Source of the DNA: Pseudomonadota bacterium
Lineage (GTDB): Bacteria; Pseudomonadota; Gammaproteobacteria; Burkholderiales; Burkholderiaceae_C
Reading direction: 5' to 3'
DNA length: 8,891 nt
Assembly (NCBI GenBank): GCA_023435325.1
Contig: JAEYRT010000024.1
Location: 1-8,891 of the forward strand
Shown: in pieces, positions 1 to 7,481 of the stretch
Layout of the letters: every line of letters begins with the position of its first letter
Numbering within the stretch: the first letter of the stretch is position 1
Translations under genes and position numbers: made by a program
Notes under the pieces: model-generated
What the model saw: only the letters and a program-made list of their open reading frames with translations
Told to the model about the DNA's origin: nothing
Database searches by the model: none

Positions 1-1
1 G

Positions 2-715
2 GGCAAGGGCCGCCACAATTTTGCGCGCCTGGGCCTGGAATGGCGCAGCCGCGACTGGACCATGGCAGGCGAGGTGGTGGACCACCATTTTGGCCACGGC
101 AACCGCACCGGCATGGGCTTGCGCATCGACTACAGCATCAACGACATCTGGTCGGTGCAGGCCGGCGGGCAGTGGCGTTCGCGCGATACCAATGTCAGGG
201 CCCTGCACCACAACATCACCAGCAACGAACTGAGCGTTGGCGTGCGCTGGCGACCAAGCGAGCGCAGTGCCTGGCAGCTCACGGCCACCCCCAGCGATTT
301 CAGTGATGGCAACCGCCGCTGGGATGTGCTGCTGGCCGGCCAGCAACGCCTCTGGACGCGTCCCACGTGGTTTGTCGATGGCGGATTGGAAGTATTTGCC
401 ACGCGCAACCGTCGCAGCGATGTGCCGTACTACAGCCCGCGGCGCGAATACAGCGTGCTGCCTTCGCTTTCCTTGCATCACACCTTGAAACGCCGCTACG
501 AAACCGCCTGGACCCAGCACCTGGGCATTGGCGCAGGAGTGCTGCACCAGCACGGCTTTGGAAGCGGCGCCATCACCAGCGTGAGCTATGGCCAGCGCTT
601 TCAGACCAATGATGTTTTGGAGTTAGGCGCCACGCTTTCCCATCTTTCACGCCCCTATGACGGCAAGCGCGAACGCGAATGGCGTTTGGTCTTTGACATG
701 ACAGTCCGCTTTTGA
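2..715 (+). CDS. pgaA: PgaA, PNAG export porin (C-terminal part)
   Basis: Outer-membrane protein that exports poly-beta-1,6-N-acetylglucosamine. The gene enters from the left edge, so only about 237 C-terminal residues are visible. They belong to the beta-barrel; the N-terminal TPR superhelix lies outside the window. The sequence alternates aromatic and polar residues like membrane strands and ends in VFDMTVRF, with the terminal Phe typical of outer-membrane barrels recognised by BAM. Stretches such as WQLTA..DFSDGNRRWD, RLWTRP, VPYYSPRREYS and RPYDGKRERE closely resemble my recollection of the E. coli PgaA barrel. The stop is followed 8 bases later by pgaB, which fits the usual pgaABCD order. 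Identity rests on both sequence resemblance and context. The true start and any promoter lie upstream. Confidence 0.93.
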   Translation, partial: GKGRHNFARLGLEWRSRDWTMAGEVVDHHFGHGNRTGMGLRIDYSINDIWSVQAGGQWRSRDTNVRALHHNITSNELSVGVRWRPSERSAWQLTATPSDFSDGNRRWDVLLAGQQRLWTRPTWFVDGGLEVFATRNRRSDVPYYSPRREYSVLPSLSLHHTLKRRYETAWTQHLGIGAGVLHQHGFGSGAITSVSYGQRFQTNDVLELGATLSHLSRPYDGKREREWRLVFDMTVRF

Positions 716-723
716 GAAGAGCC

Positions 724-2754
724 ATGCACTACCTTCTTCACACCTTCCAACGCATGCTGGCCCTGGCTCTCGCCCTGGGTCTGCTGGCAGGCTGCGCCAA
801 GGACATTCCCAGATACGTGCCTCCCGAACTGCGCACCGTCGCCCCGCAAGACAAGGCCTGGCCTCACAACCACTATCTGGCGCTGGCCTATCACGCAGTA
901 CAGGACGATATGGCGGACCAGACCTTCCTGGCAGTGCGCACCGACCAGCTGATCGAACAACTGCACTGGCTGCGTGAGAACGGCTACCAGGCGGTTTCCG
1001 TCGAACAGATTCTTGCTGCGCACCATGGCGGTCCGGCTCTGCCCGCCAAGGCCGTTCTGCTGAGCTTTGATGATGGATACAAAGACTTCCAGACACGTGT
1101 TCTGCCGGTACTCAAGGCTTTTGACTGGCCAGCGGTATTGGCGCCTGTGGGTATCTGGCTCACCACGCCCACCAATGAAAGCGTGGCTTTTGGCGACATC
1201 TCCACACCGCGTTCCACCTTTCTGAACCCGCAGGAATTGGCCCAGGTGGCCCAATCCGGTCTGGTGGAAATCGGTGCGCACTCCTACCGCCACCACCAAG
1301 GGATTCAGGGCAATCCGCAAGGCAATCAGTTGCCCGGCATGGCCAATCGCCAGTATCTGCAGGAGCAACAGCGCTATGAAACCTCGGAAGAGTTTGAGCA
1401 GCGCCTGCGTGCTGACGTACAGGCCATCACAAGCACCTTGCGTTCTCTCTCGGGCAGGTCACCGCGCGTCTGGATCTGGCCTTATGGTGCCATGAGCGGC
1501 ACTGCACAACGCATCATTCGCGAAGCAGGCTATGAACTCTTCCTGACGCTGGAAAACGGTCTGGCCAAGGCAGCCGATACCGAGAGCGTCCCGCGCATGC
1601 TGATGTCCGGCAACAACAGCATCCGCACCGTCGCCCAGCTTATCGCCACCATTCAGGACACACAGACCTTGCGCGTAGCCCACGTGGATCTGGATTACGT
1701 CTATGACCCGGATCCCGAACAGCAAAACAGAAACCTCGATGCCTTGGTGCAGCGCATATACGACCTGCAAGCCAACACCGTGTTTCTTCAGGCCTTCTCC
1801 GATGCGCGTGGTGACGGTCTGGTGCGCGAAGTCTATTTTCCGAACCGCGTGCTGCCCATGCGCGCCGATCTGTTCAACCGGGTTTCCTGGCAGATCACCA
1901 GCCGAACAGGGGCAAAGGTTTACGCCTGGATGCCGGTGTTGAGTCTGGACCTGGACGCCACCCATCCCCGCGTACAGCGCTGGGACCCCAGCACCGGAAA
2001 CACCTCGGTCGATCCGGCGCAGTACCAGCGACTGAGCCCTTTCAATGCACGCAACCGGCAAGCCATCGGCCAGCTTTACGAGGATCTGGCCAGCTACGCG
2101 TCCTTCCACGGCGTGCTGTACCACGACGACGCCCTGCTCTCGGATTTTGAGGATGCCAGCCCGGATGCCCTGCGTGCCTATGCTGCGGCAGGTCTGTCTG
2201 GTGATATGACGCGCTGGCGTGATGACCCGGCGCTGATGCACGCCTGGACACGACTGAAATCCAGGGCACTGATTGATTTCACGCATGAGCTCACGGCCAA
2301 GGTTCGTGCCATCCGCGGGGTCAACATCAAGACCGCGCGCAATATCTTTGCTGCCCCCGTGCTGCAGCCGGAATCCGAAGCATGGTTCGCACAGAACCTG
2401 GATGATTTCCTTGCTGCGTATGACTGGACGGCACCTATGGCCATGCCGCTGATGGAAGGCATCAGCTACGCACAAGCGCCACGCTGGCTGGAGCGCCTGG
2501 TGGAAACGGTGGGCCAGCGGCCCGGCGCCCTGGACCGCACAGTCTTTGAACTGCAGACCAAGGACTGGCGTGGCACTGCCAATGGTGCTGCTGCACAGGC
2601 CATCGACTCCCAAACGATTGCCATCTGGATGCGCCAGCTGCAGCGCAGTGGCGCGCGCAGCCTGGGCTATTACCCCGACGACTTCGCACAAAACCATCCG
2701 AGCCTGGAAGTTGTGCGCCCCTTTATATCCAACGCCTGGTTCCCTGCCCCATGA
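724..2754 (+). CDS. pgaB: PgaB, PNAG N-deacetylase and glycoside hydrolase lipoprotein
   Basis: Periplasmic enzyme that partly de-N-acetylates PNAG so that it can be exported through PgaA. 676 aa, close to E. coli PgaB (about 672). The N-terminus is a lipoprotein signal with a lipobox LLAGC and Cys24; Ala at +2 suggests outer-membrane sorting. The carbohydrate esterase family 4 domain (about 50-300) shows AYHAV near the start, the metal/catalytic motif SFDDGY (D116, D117), and GAHSYRHHQG, where H186 and H191 match the family metal histidines. The C-terminal half (about 310-676) is the glycoside hydrolase domain that binds and cleaves deacetylated PNAG, with the acidic motif YHDDALLSD (466-474) and NIKTARNIFA. 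The ATG at 724 is chosen because GAGAAGAG lies just upstream and it gives a proper signal peptide; a TTG at 712 would overlap the pgaA stop. The stop overlaps the pgaC start. Confidence 0.96.
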   Translation: MHYLLHTFQRMLALALALGLLAGCAKDIPRYVPPELRTVAPQDKAWPHNHYLALAYHAVQDDMADQTFLAVRTDQLIEQLHWLRENGYQAVSVEQILAAHHGGPALPAKAVLLSFDDGYKDFQTRVLPVLKAFDWPAVLAPVGIWLTTPTNESVAFGDISTPRSTFLNPQELAQVAQSGLVEIGAHSYRHHQGIQGNPQGNQLPGMANRQYLQEQQRYETSEEFEQRLRADVQAITSTLRSLSGRSPRVWIWPYGAMSGTAQRIIREAGYELFLTLENGLAKAADTESVPRMLMSGNNSIRTVAQLIATIQDTQTLRVAHVDLDYVYDPDPEQQNRNLDALVQRIYDLQANTVFLQAFSDARGDGLVREVYFPNRVLPMRADLFNRVSWQITSRTGAKVYAWMPVLSLDLDATHPRVQRWDPSTGNTSVDPAQYQRLSPFNARNRQAIGQLYEDLASYASFHGVLYHDDALLSDFEDASPDALRAYAAAGLSGDMTRWRDDPALMHAWTRLKSRALIDFTHELTAKVRAIRGVNIKTARNIFAAPVLQPESEAWFAQNLDDFLAAYDWTAPMAMPLMEGISYAQAPRWLERLVETVGQRPGALDRTVFELQTKDWRGTANGAAAQAIDSQTIAIWMRQLQRSGARSLGYYPDDFAQNHPSLEVVRPFISNAWFPAP

Positions 2755-4100
2755 AACATCGCTTCATCTCCTTGTTCCTCATGCTGGCAGTGATTGCGCT
2801 GCCCGTGGGGCTGGCCATCGTCATGACCGGCGAAGTGATTCTGGCCTTCGTATTTTTCTACCCCCTGCTCATGTCCGGGCTGTGGATGGTGGGAGGTCTG
2901 ACGTTCTACCTGCGACATGAACGTCGCTGGCCCTGGGGAGAAAGCAGGGCCGAACGCGCGGTTCCCGAGCTGCCGGGCAACCCGCTGGTCACGATACTGA
3001 TTCCCTGCTTCAATGAAGCCAGGCATGGAGAAGCCGCCGTCCTCGCCGCACTGCGCCAGCGTTATGACAACATCGAAGTCATTGCCATCAATGACGGATC
3101 GAGCGACGGCACAGCCCCCATGCTGGAGCGCATGGCAGCGCAGCACGCCAGGCTGCGCATCATTCACCTGGCGCACAACCAGGGCAAGGCCATGGCGCTG
3201 CGCATGGGTGCCTTGGCTGCCAACAGCGAGTACCTGGTGTGCATTGACGGAGATGCCATTCTGGACCCTGATGCCGTGGCATTTCTGGTGCGGCCGCTGC
3301 TGGACAACCCTCGTCTGGGCGCCATTACAGGCAACCCCCGCGTACGTACGCGCTCAACCCTCACGGGAGCCGTACAAGTCGGCGAGTTCTCTTCCATCAT
3401 TGGCCTGATCAAGCGTACCCAGCGCGTGTACGGCCAAATATTCACGGTCTCCGGCGCCATCGCGGCCTTTCGCAAGCGTGCGCTGGCACGGGTGGGCTAT
3501 TGGAGCCTGGACATGGTGACGGAAGACATCGACATCAGCTGGAAGCTGCAGCGCGATCACTGGTCGGTGTTCTACGAGCCCCGTGCGCTGTGCTGGATAC
3601 TGATGCCCGAAACCCTCAAAGGCCTGTGGAAGCAGCGCCTGCGCTGGGCGCAAGGTGGAGCGGAAATTCTGATCAAGAACCTGGACAGTCTGATGCGCTG
3701 GAGAAATCGCCGCATGTGGCTGCTGCTGCTGGAATTCACGCTTTCCGCCCTGTGGTCTTTCTCATTTGCGCTGAGCATTGTGCTGTACCTGCTGGGTCTG
3801 TTCATGGAGCTGCCTCCCCAGCTGCGCGTCGACAGCTTGGTTCCACCAGCGTTCACGGGCTTGGTGCTGGCGGTATTTTGCTTGCTGCAGTTTTTCATCA
3901 GCGTTTTGATTGAAAGCCGCTATGAAAAAGGATTTGCCCGCAATCTGCTGTGGATCATCTGGTACCCCTTGGTGTTCTGGATGCTCAACCTGTTCACCAC
4001 GCTGGTGAGCTTTCCCCAAATCATGCTGGGCAAACGGCGGCAACGCGCGCGCTGGATCAGCCCAGACCGTGGCATCAAACACTTGGACGGCACACCATGA
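2751..4100 (+). CDS. pgaC: PgaC, processive GT2 PNAG synthase
   Basis: Inner-membrane glycosyltransferase family 2 enzyme that polymerises UDP-GlcNAc into beta-1,6-linked poly-GlcNAc and passes it across the membrane. 449 aa, near the E. coli length (about 441). Two N-terminal membrane segments (about 5-25 and 28-53) are followed by a cytosolic GT-A domain: INDGSSDG (D115, D119), the nucleotide-sugar DGD motif (D166, D168), TED (257-259, catalytic base D259) and QRLRW (Q295, R298, W299), the processive-synthase signature. Three C-terminal membrane segments follow (about 322-348, 366-387, 399-420). R222 in IKRTQ falls where E. coli PgaC has the arginine reported to be needed for cyclic di-GMP activation. 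The start ATG overlaps the pgaB stop by ATGA and has no clear Shine-Dalgarno sequence, so coupling to pgaB translation is likely. Confidence 0.96.
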   Translation: MKHRFISLFLMLAVIALPVGLAIVMTGEVILAFVFFYPLLMSGLWMVGGLTFYLRHERRWPWGESRAERAVPELPGNPLVTILIPCFNEARHGEAAVLAALRQRYDNIEVIAINDGSSDGTAPMLERMAAQHARLRIIHLAHNQGKAMALRMGALAANSEYLVCIDGDAILDPDAVAFLVRPLLDNPRLGAITGNPRVRTRSTLTGAVQVGEFSSIIGLIKRTQRVYGQIFTVSGAIAAFRKRALARVGYWSLDMVTEDIDISWKLQRDHWSVFYEPRALCWILMPETLKGLWKQRLRWAQGGAEILIKNLDSLMRWRNRRMWLLLLEFTLSALWSFSFALSIVLYLLGLFMELPPQLRVDSLVPPAFTGLVLAVFCLLQFFISVLIESRYEKGFARNLLWIIWYPLVFWMLNLFTTLVSFPQIMLGKRRQRARWISPDRGIKHLDGTP

Positions 4101-4579
4101 CTGCACCCACCACACCCCTGCCTGAAGACATCAATGCCTCCACCATGGTCATCCGCAGCCAGCGCGGCTGGTGGCGCCATGCGCTGGACATCGTGCTGAC
4201 CGTGACCGCCTGGGCAAGCTTTATCTACCTGTGGGGACGCGGCCTGCACACCGTCCTGACTGGCAAGGACATAGATGGTTTCGATCTGCCCTGGGTGCAA
4301 CAGCTTCTGCCCACGCTGCATGACTTCAGCGCCTACATCGTGGCCATCTTGCTGCAAGGTCTGTTGCTGCTGCTTTGGGCACGCTACAACGCCTCACGCT
4401 TTCGCCACCGACAGCGTCGCACCAGCACCCGGCCCCTGGAGGATCAGAACCTCTTGCGGGACTATGGCGTAGCGCCCAGCGGCCTGGCCCAATTGCGCAG
4501 AAAAACCGTCAGTACCATCCACCACACCCGCCATGGAAAGATTGTGCAGATCACGAGCTCCGACCCGCAGCACAGATGA
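4097..4579 (+). CDS. pgaD: PgaD, c-di-GMP-responsive partner of PgaC
   Basis: Small inner-membrane subunit that, in E. coli, binds cyclic di-GMP jointly with PgaC and stabilises the active synthase. 160 aa, somewhat longer than E. coli PgaD (137). There are two membrane helices (about 28-47 and 77-95), then a basic cytosolic tail of about 65 residues. WARYNASRF (94-102) aligns with WALYNKLRF of E. coli PgaD as I recall it, so N98 matches N75, but the K76 position is Ala99. The tail (YGVAPSGLAQLRRK ... HGKIVQI) resembles the E. coli tail. The start at 4097 overlaps the pgaC stop as ATGA, with a weak GGACGG six bases upstream; longer in-frame extensions would run inside pgaC and are rejected. 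Last gene of the operon. No hairpin terminator is obvious in the following 125 bases. Confidence 0.92.
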   Translation: MTAPTTPLPEDINASTMVIRSQRGWWRHALDIVLTVTAWASFIYLWGRGLHTVLTGKDIDGFDLPWVQQLLPTLHDFSAYIVAILLQGLLLLLWARYNASRFRHRQRRTSTRPLEDQNLLRDYGVAPSGLAQLRRKTVSTIHHTRHGKIVQITSSDPQHR

Positions 4580-4704
4580 CAGACACCGCAGAGGCGTCGA
4601 GCACCGCTTCCCTGCGATCACCTACAAACTGGGCACATCTTGCCCGACGGCCTTGCGACCACCCTTTCGCGATACTGGATGCATCACCTTGAAAGGAGTC
4701 AAGC

Positions 4705-4923
4705 ATGCAAACTCATAAGACTTTCGCAGTGGGACTGGCACTTGCAGGCGCTTTGTCCCTGGCTGGCTGCGCCAACAATCAGCAACTGGGCACCGGCGTT
4801 GGCGCAGTCGGTGGTGCCGTACTGGGCGATGCCGTGATCGGCGGCACTTTGGGCACCCTGGGCGGTGCAGCAGCAGGTGCCATCATCGGAAACCAGATCG
4901 GCAAGAACCAAGACAACAAATAA
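4705..4923 (+). CDS. OsmB-like glycine-zipper lipoprotein, copy 1
   Basis: 72-aa predicted lipoprotein. The signal peptide ends in a lipobox LAGC (Cys22), followed by a short polar spacer and a glycine-zipper hairpin with repeated small residues (GTGVGAVGGAVLGD, GTLGGAAAGAIIGNQIGK). This layout and the TLGGAA..G..IG.Q.GK pattern resemble E. coli OsmB, an osmotically induced envelope lipoprotein of uncertain molecular role. The start is supported by AAAGGAG at 4692-4698, six bases before the ATG. A strong hairpin terminator lies 22 bases after the stop, so the transcript probably ends here. I see no convincing sigma-70 promoter in the 125 bases upstream, so it could be read partly from the pga operon. 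A close paralogue follows at 5107. Osmotic induction is inference only. Confidence 0.85.
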   Translation: MQTHKTFAVGLALAGALSLAGCANNQQLGTGVGAVGGAVLGDAVIGGTLGTLGGAAAGAIIGNQIGKNQDNK

Positions 4924-4945
4924 ACACGCTCTCCTGCATTGCAAG

Positions 4946-4973
4946 GGCCGACAGCTGTCGGCCTTTTTTCTTT
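4946..4973 (+). terminator. Intrinsic terminator after first OsmB-like gene
   Basis: A perfect 18-base palindrome, GGCCGACAG/CTGTCGGCC (4946-4963), is followed immediately by TTTTTTCTTT. This is a textbook Rho-independent terminator, 22 bases after the stop codon. It separates the two OsmB-like paralogues into different transcripts, or at least attenuates read-through into the second. Confidence 0.93.
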
Positions 4974-5009
4974 GCTGCGCCTTGCCCAAACGCACGCCAC
5001 CGAACAATT

Positions 5010-5039
5010 GCTTGCAAGGCGATGCACAACTTTGCAAGC
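5010..5039. promoter_or_regulatory. Inverted repeat GCTTGCAA/TTGCAAGC, possible operator
   Basis: GCTTGCAA (5010-5017) and TTGCAAGC (5032-5039) are exact reverse complements 14 bases apart, in the non-coding gap before the second OsmB-like gene. The half-site centres are 22 bases apart, about two helical turns, which would suit a dimeric regulator. A third TTGCAAG lies at 4939-4945. The promoter itself is not clear; TCATAT at 5074-5079 is a weak -10 candidate. A regulatory role is inference. Confidence 0.3.
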
Positions 5040-5106
5040 CATTGGCATGGTGCAACACATTGCGCTGGCACAGTCATATCCACTCATTGAATGCATGGAG
5101 GTGCAT

Positions 5107-5379
5107 ATGACAAAAACTCGCAAAACCCTGCTGATGGCAGCTGTGCTGGGCGGCGCCCTGACTCTGGGTGGCTGTGCCCACCACCCCAGCAACGCCCAGA
5201 TCGGCACCGGTGTGGGCGCAGTGGCTGGCGGCTTGCTGGGTGACGCCGTTTTTGGCTCCACCGTGGGCACGGTTGGCGGTGCAGCTGCAGGTGCGCTGAT
5301 CGGCAACCAGATCGGCAAGAACAGCGACGGCGGCTACCGCGATTACCGCGAGCGCCCACGCCATCGCCGCCACCGCTGA
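5107..5379 (+). CDS. OsmB-like glycine-zipper lipoprotein, copy 2
   Basis: 90-aa paralogue of the lipoprotein encoded at 4705. The signal peptide ends in LGGC (Cys23), followed by a spacer and the same glycine-zipper core (IGTGVGAVAGGLLGDAVFG, GTVGGAAAGALIGNQIGK). It differs by an added C-terminal tail rich in Arg, Tyr and His (YRDYRERPRHRRHR), which could contact phosphate groups, peptidoglycan or nucleic acid; that is speculation. The ATG at 5107 is chosen because GGAGG (5097-5101) lies five bases upstream; an in-frame ATG at 5095 leaves no room for it. Related to OsmB by the zipper pattern. The tandem paralogues suggest a local gene duplication followed by divergence of the tail and of the control region. 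Confidence 0.85.
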   Translation: MTKTRKTLLMAAVLGGALTLGGCAHHPSNAQIGTGVGAVAGGLLGDAVFGSTVGTVGGAAAGALIGNQIGKNSDGGYRDYRERPRHRRHR

Positions 5380-5390
5380 ATCGGTCTTTG

Positions 5391-5422
5391 TGCAGCCGGT
5401 CACCGGGGGGCTGGAGGCTGCA
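5391..5422 (+). promoter_or_regulatory. GC-rich dyad covering the mutL ribosome binding site
   Basis: TGCAGCC (5391-5397) pairs exactly with GGCTGCA (5416-5422). Between them, CCGG-TCA-CCGG (5396-5406) can form a smaller alternative stem. The right arm overlaps the end of the likely mutL Shine-Dalgarno GGAGG (5413-5417), so the structure could limit mutL translation. There is no T-run, so it is not a normal intrinsic terminator for the gene upstream. Confidence 0.35.
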
Positions 5423-5426
5423 TACA

Positions 5427-7451
5427 ATGAGGTCGATGACCTTTGCTACCCCCGCGCCCCAGCGCCGTGCCATCCAAGATCTTCCTGACGAACTCATCAG
5501 CCAAATCGCTGCCGGCGAGGTCGTGGAGCGACCGGCTTCCGTGGTGCGGGAACTGGTGGACAACGCCCTGGATGCCGGTGCCACGCTCATCACCGTGCGT
5601 TTGTTGGCCGGCGGGGTGCGGCTGATCAGCGTGGAAGACGACGGCTGCGGCATTCCACGCGAGGAATTGCCGGTGGCCTTGCGCCGCCATGCGACCAGCA
5701 AGATCCGGAATCTTCACGAACTCGAGCATGTGGGCACCATGGGTTTTCGCGGCGAAGCCCTGGCAGCCATTGCCTCCGTGTCCGAGACATCCATCCTCTC
5801 GCGCCTGGAAGGTGAAGACAAAGCCTGGCTGCTGGAAGCGCGCAGCGGGGAATTGCGCCCTGCCGCACGCAACCGTGGCACGACACTGGAAGTCAAAGAA
5901 CTGTTTTTCAGCACCCCGGCACGGCGCAAATTTCTGAAAACCGATGCTACCGAACTGGCACATTGCATCGAATCCGTACGCCGCCACGCCCTGGCCCGCC
6001 CAGACGTAGGCTTTGCCATCTGGCATGACGGCAAACTGGTCGAGCAATGGCGCGCCGTGCCCCTGGGTGAAGACAGCGCGCGCAACGACGCACTGGCCCG
6101 CCGTTTGAGTGATGTGCTGGGGGACGACTTTGTCGCCCACTCCATTCCCGTGATGCGCACGTCCGCATCCAGCGGCATCACCGTCTATGGCCGTGCGGGC
6201 CTGCCCGACGCGGCACGCAGCCGCCCGGACCAGCAGTACTGCTATGTCAATGGCCGTTTTGTGCGCGACAAGGTCCTCACCCATGCAGCCAAAAGCGCCT
6301 ACGAAGATGTGCTGCACGGCCAAAAGCAGCCGATCTACGCGCTGTACATCGACATGGACCCTGCGCGTGTCGATGTGAATGTGCACCCGACCAAAATAGA
6401 GGTGCGCTTTCGTGACAGCCGCGAAGTGCACCAGGCAGTCAAACATGCGGTGGAAGATGCCCTGGCAGCACCGCGTGCGGCCTTGCTCGCAGAGCAGGAT
6501 GACCGCCATGCCAGCGCCCAGGCACCGCTTGCGGGCACAGCGCCTGCGGCCGACACCTCCTCCACGGCCTGGCAACCCACCGTGAGCGCCCCCAAGCCGG
6601 TGATGAAGCCGCAGCTGCAATACACCATGGCGCTGCAAGAGCCTGCAGGCCACAAGGTGAACGATATGCAAGCCCTGTGGGCACCGATGCGCGAAGCTGC
6701 GCCGGCGCCGGCAACTGCATCCCCATCTGCAGCGATGGCATCGACCTCGCAAACCATAGCTGCCAACGCTGATGCATCAATCACTTCAGATATAAAACAT
6801 ACTGAAAGCTTTACCAGCCAAGCGTTAGAAGCTACAGTTTCCGCACCTACCGAAACAGCCACCACCTGGCCGCTGGGCCGTGCTGTGGCGCAAGTTCACG
6901 GGGTTTACATCTTGGCCGAGAACGCCCAAGGCATGGTGATTGTGGACATGCATGCCGCACACGAGCGCATCGTCTACGAACGCCTCAAAGCGCAGCTGGG
7001 CAACGACCAGCCCATTGCCAGCCAGCCTCTGTTGATTCCTGCCACCTTCGCGGCCACGCCGCAGGAAGTCGCCACGGCCGAAGCCCATACGGAGACACTG
7101 CGTGTGCTGGGCCTGGAAATCGCCCCCTTCTCCCCCAAGACGCTGGCCGTGCGTGCCGTGCCTGCAACGCTGGCGCAAGGCGATGCCGTGGAACTGGCGC
7201 GCAGCGTGCTGGCCGAACTGGAGCAGCAGGAAGCCTCGGGCGTGATTCTGCGCGCGCGCAATGAAATCCTGGCCACCATGGCCTGCCATGGGGCCGTGCG
7301 CGCCAACCGTAAACTCACGCTCGATGAAATGAACGCGCTTTTGCGCCAGATGGAAGTGACCGAGCGTTCGGACCAATGCAACCATGGCCGCCCTACCTGG
7401 CGTCAGCTCACCATGAAAGAGCTGGATGCCTTGTTTCTGCGCGGCCGTTAA
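5427..7451 (+). CDS. mutL: MutL, mismatch repair ATPase with endonuclease motifs
   Basis: Couples MutS mismatch recognition to strand nicking and removal. 674 aa from this start. The N-terminal GHKL ATPase shows E42-L-V-D-N, DDGCG (71-75), RHATSKI, GFRGEAL (106-112) and FFSTPARRKFLK, followed by a transducer domain to about 345. A low-complexity Ala/Thr/Ser/Pro linker spans about 350-480 and contains an unusual repeat element. The C-terminal dimerisation domain has DMHAAHERIVYE (507-518), fitting the nuclease pattern D-x-H-A-x2-E-x4-E, plus ACHG (619-622) and CNHGRP (651-656), the other metal-site motifs. It is therefore probably a nicking MutL of the kind found in bacteria without MutH. GGAGG lies nine bases before the ATG at 5427; an in-frame ATG at 5436 is an alternative, and TACAAT at 5423-5428 could be a -10 box favouring it. 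Confidence 0.96.
   Translation: MRSMTFATPAPQRRAIQDLPDELISQIAAGEVVERPASVVRELVDNALDAGATLITVRLLAGGVRLISVEDDGCGIPREELPVALRRHATSKIRNLHELEHVGTMGFRGEALAAIASVSETSILSRLEGEDKAWLLEARSGELRPAARNRGTTLEVKELFFSTPARRKFLKTDATELAHCIESVRRHALARPDVGFAIWHDGKLVEQWRAVPLGEDSARNDALARRLSDVLGDDFVAHSIPVMRTSASSGITVYGRAGLPDAARSRPDQQYCYVNGRFVRDKVLTHAAKSAYEDVLHGQKQPIYALYIDMDPARVDVNVHPTKIEVRFRDSREVHQAVKHAVEDALAAPRAALLAEQDDRHASAQAPLAGTAPAADTSSTAWQPTVSAPKPVMKPQLQYTMALQEPAGHKVNDMQALWAPMREAAPAPATASPSAAMASTSQTIAANADASITSDIKHTESFTSQALEATVSAPTETATTWPLGRAVAQVHGVYILAENAQGMVIVDMHAAHERIVYERLKAQLGNDQPIASQPLLIPATFAATPQEVATAEAHTETLRVLGLEIAPFSPKTLAVRAVPATLAQGDAVELARSVLAELEQQEASGVILRARNEILATMACHGAVRANRKLTLDEMNALLRQMEVTERSDQCNHGRPTWRQLTMKELDALFLRGR
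6751..6840. repeat. 90-bp inverted-repeat element inside the mutL linker
   Basis: The two 20-base ends are imperfect inverted repeats (16 of 20 matching): 6751-6770, containing ATAGCTGCCAACGCT, and 6821-6840, whose complement contains GTAGCTTCTAACGCT. The 50-base centre is AT-richer than the surrounding gene and holds the palindrome GATGCATC and a short TTCAG/CTGAA dyad. The length is exactly 30 codons and it is read in frame as MutL residues about 442-472, using codons scarce nearby (ATA, TTA, TCA, AAA). The left end resembles ATAGCTATCAGCGC at 8306-8319 (11 of 14). I recall ATAGCT-type dyads as dispersed repeats in Comamonadaceae; membership in that family is inference. Confidence 0.6.
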
Positions 7452-7481
7452 GCTGTGCCCCAGCCAATTTCAACCGACACC

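Noticed and set aside
712..723. TTG start extending PgaB by four residues
   Set aside because: It overlaps the pgaA stop, uses a rare start codon, and the ATG at 724 has a better placed purine-rich ribosome binding site.
1459..2697. Long minus-strand open frame (412 codons) opposite pgaB
   Set aside because: It is a shadow of GC-rich pgaB codons, has no recognisable domains, and pgaB is certain on the other strand.
3950..4096. N-terminal extension of PgaD inside pgaC
   Set aside because: The extension is an out-of-frame reading of pgaC; the ATG at 4097 gives the normal PgaD N-terminus and the ATGA overlap.
5400..6752. Long minus-strand open frame (450 codons) opposite mutL
   Set aside because: Composition is typical of an antisense shadow (Cys, His and Gly rich) and mutL motifs are clear on the + strand.
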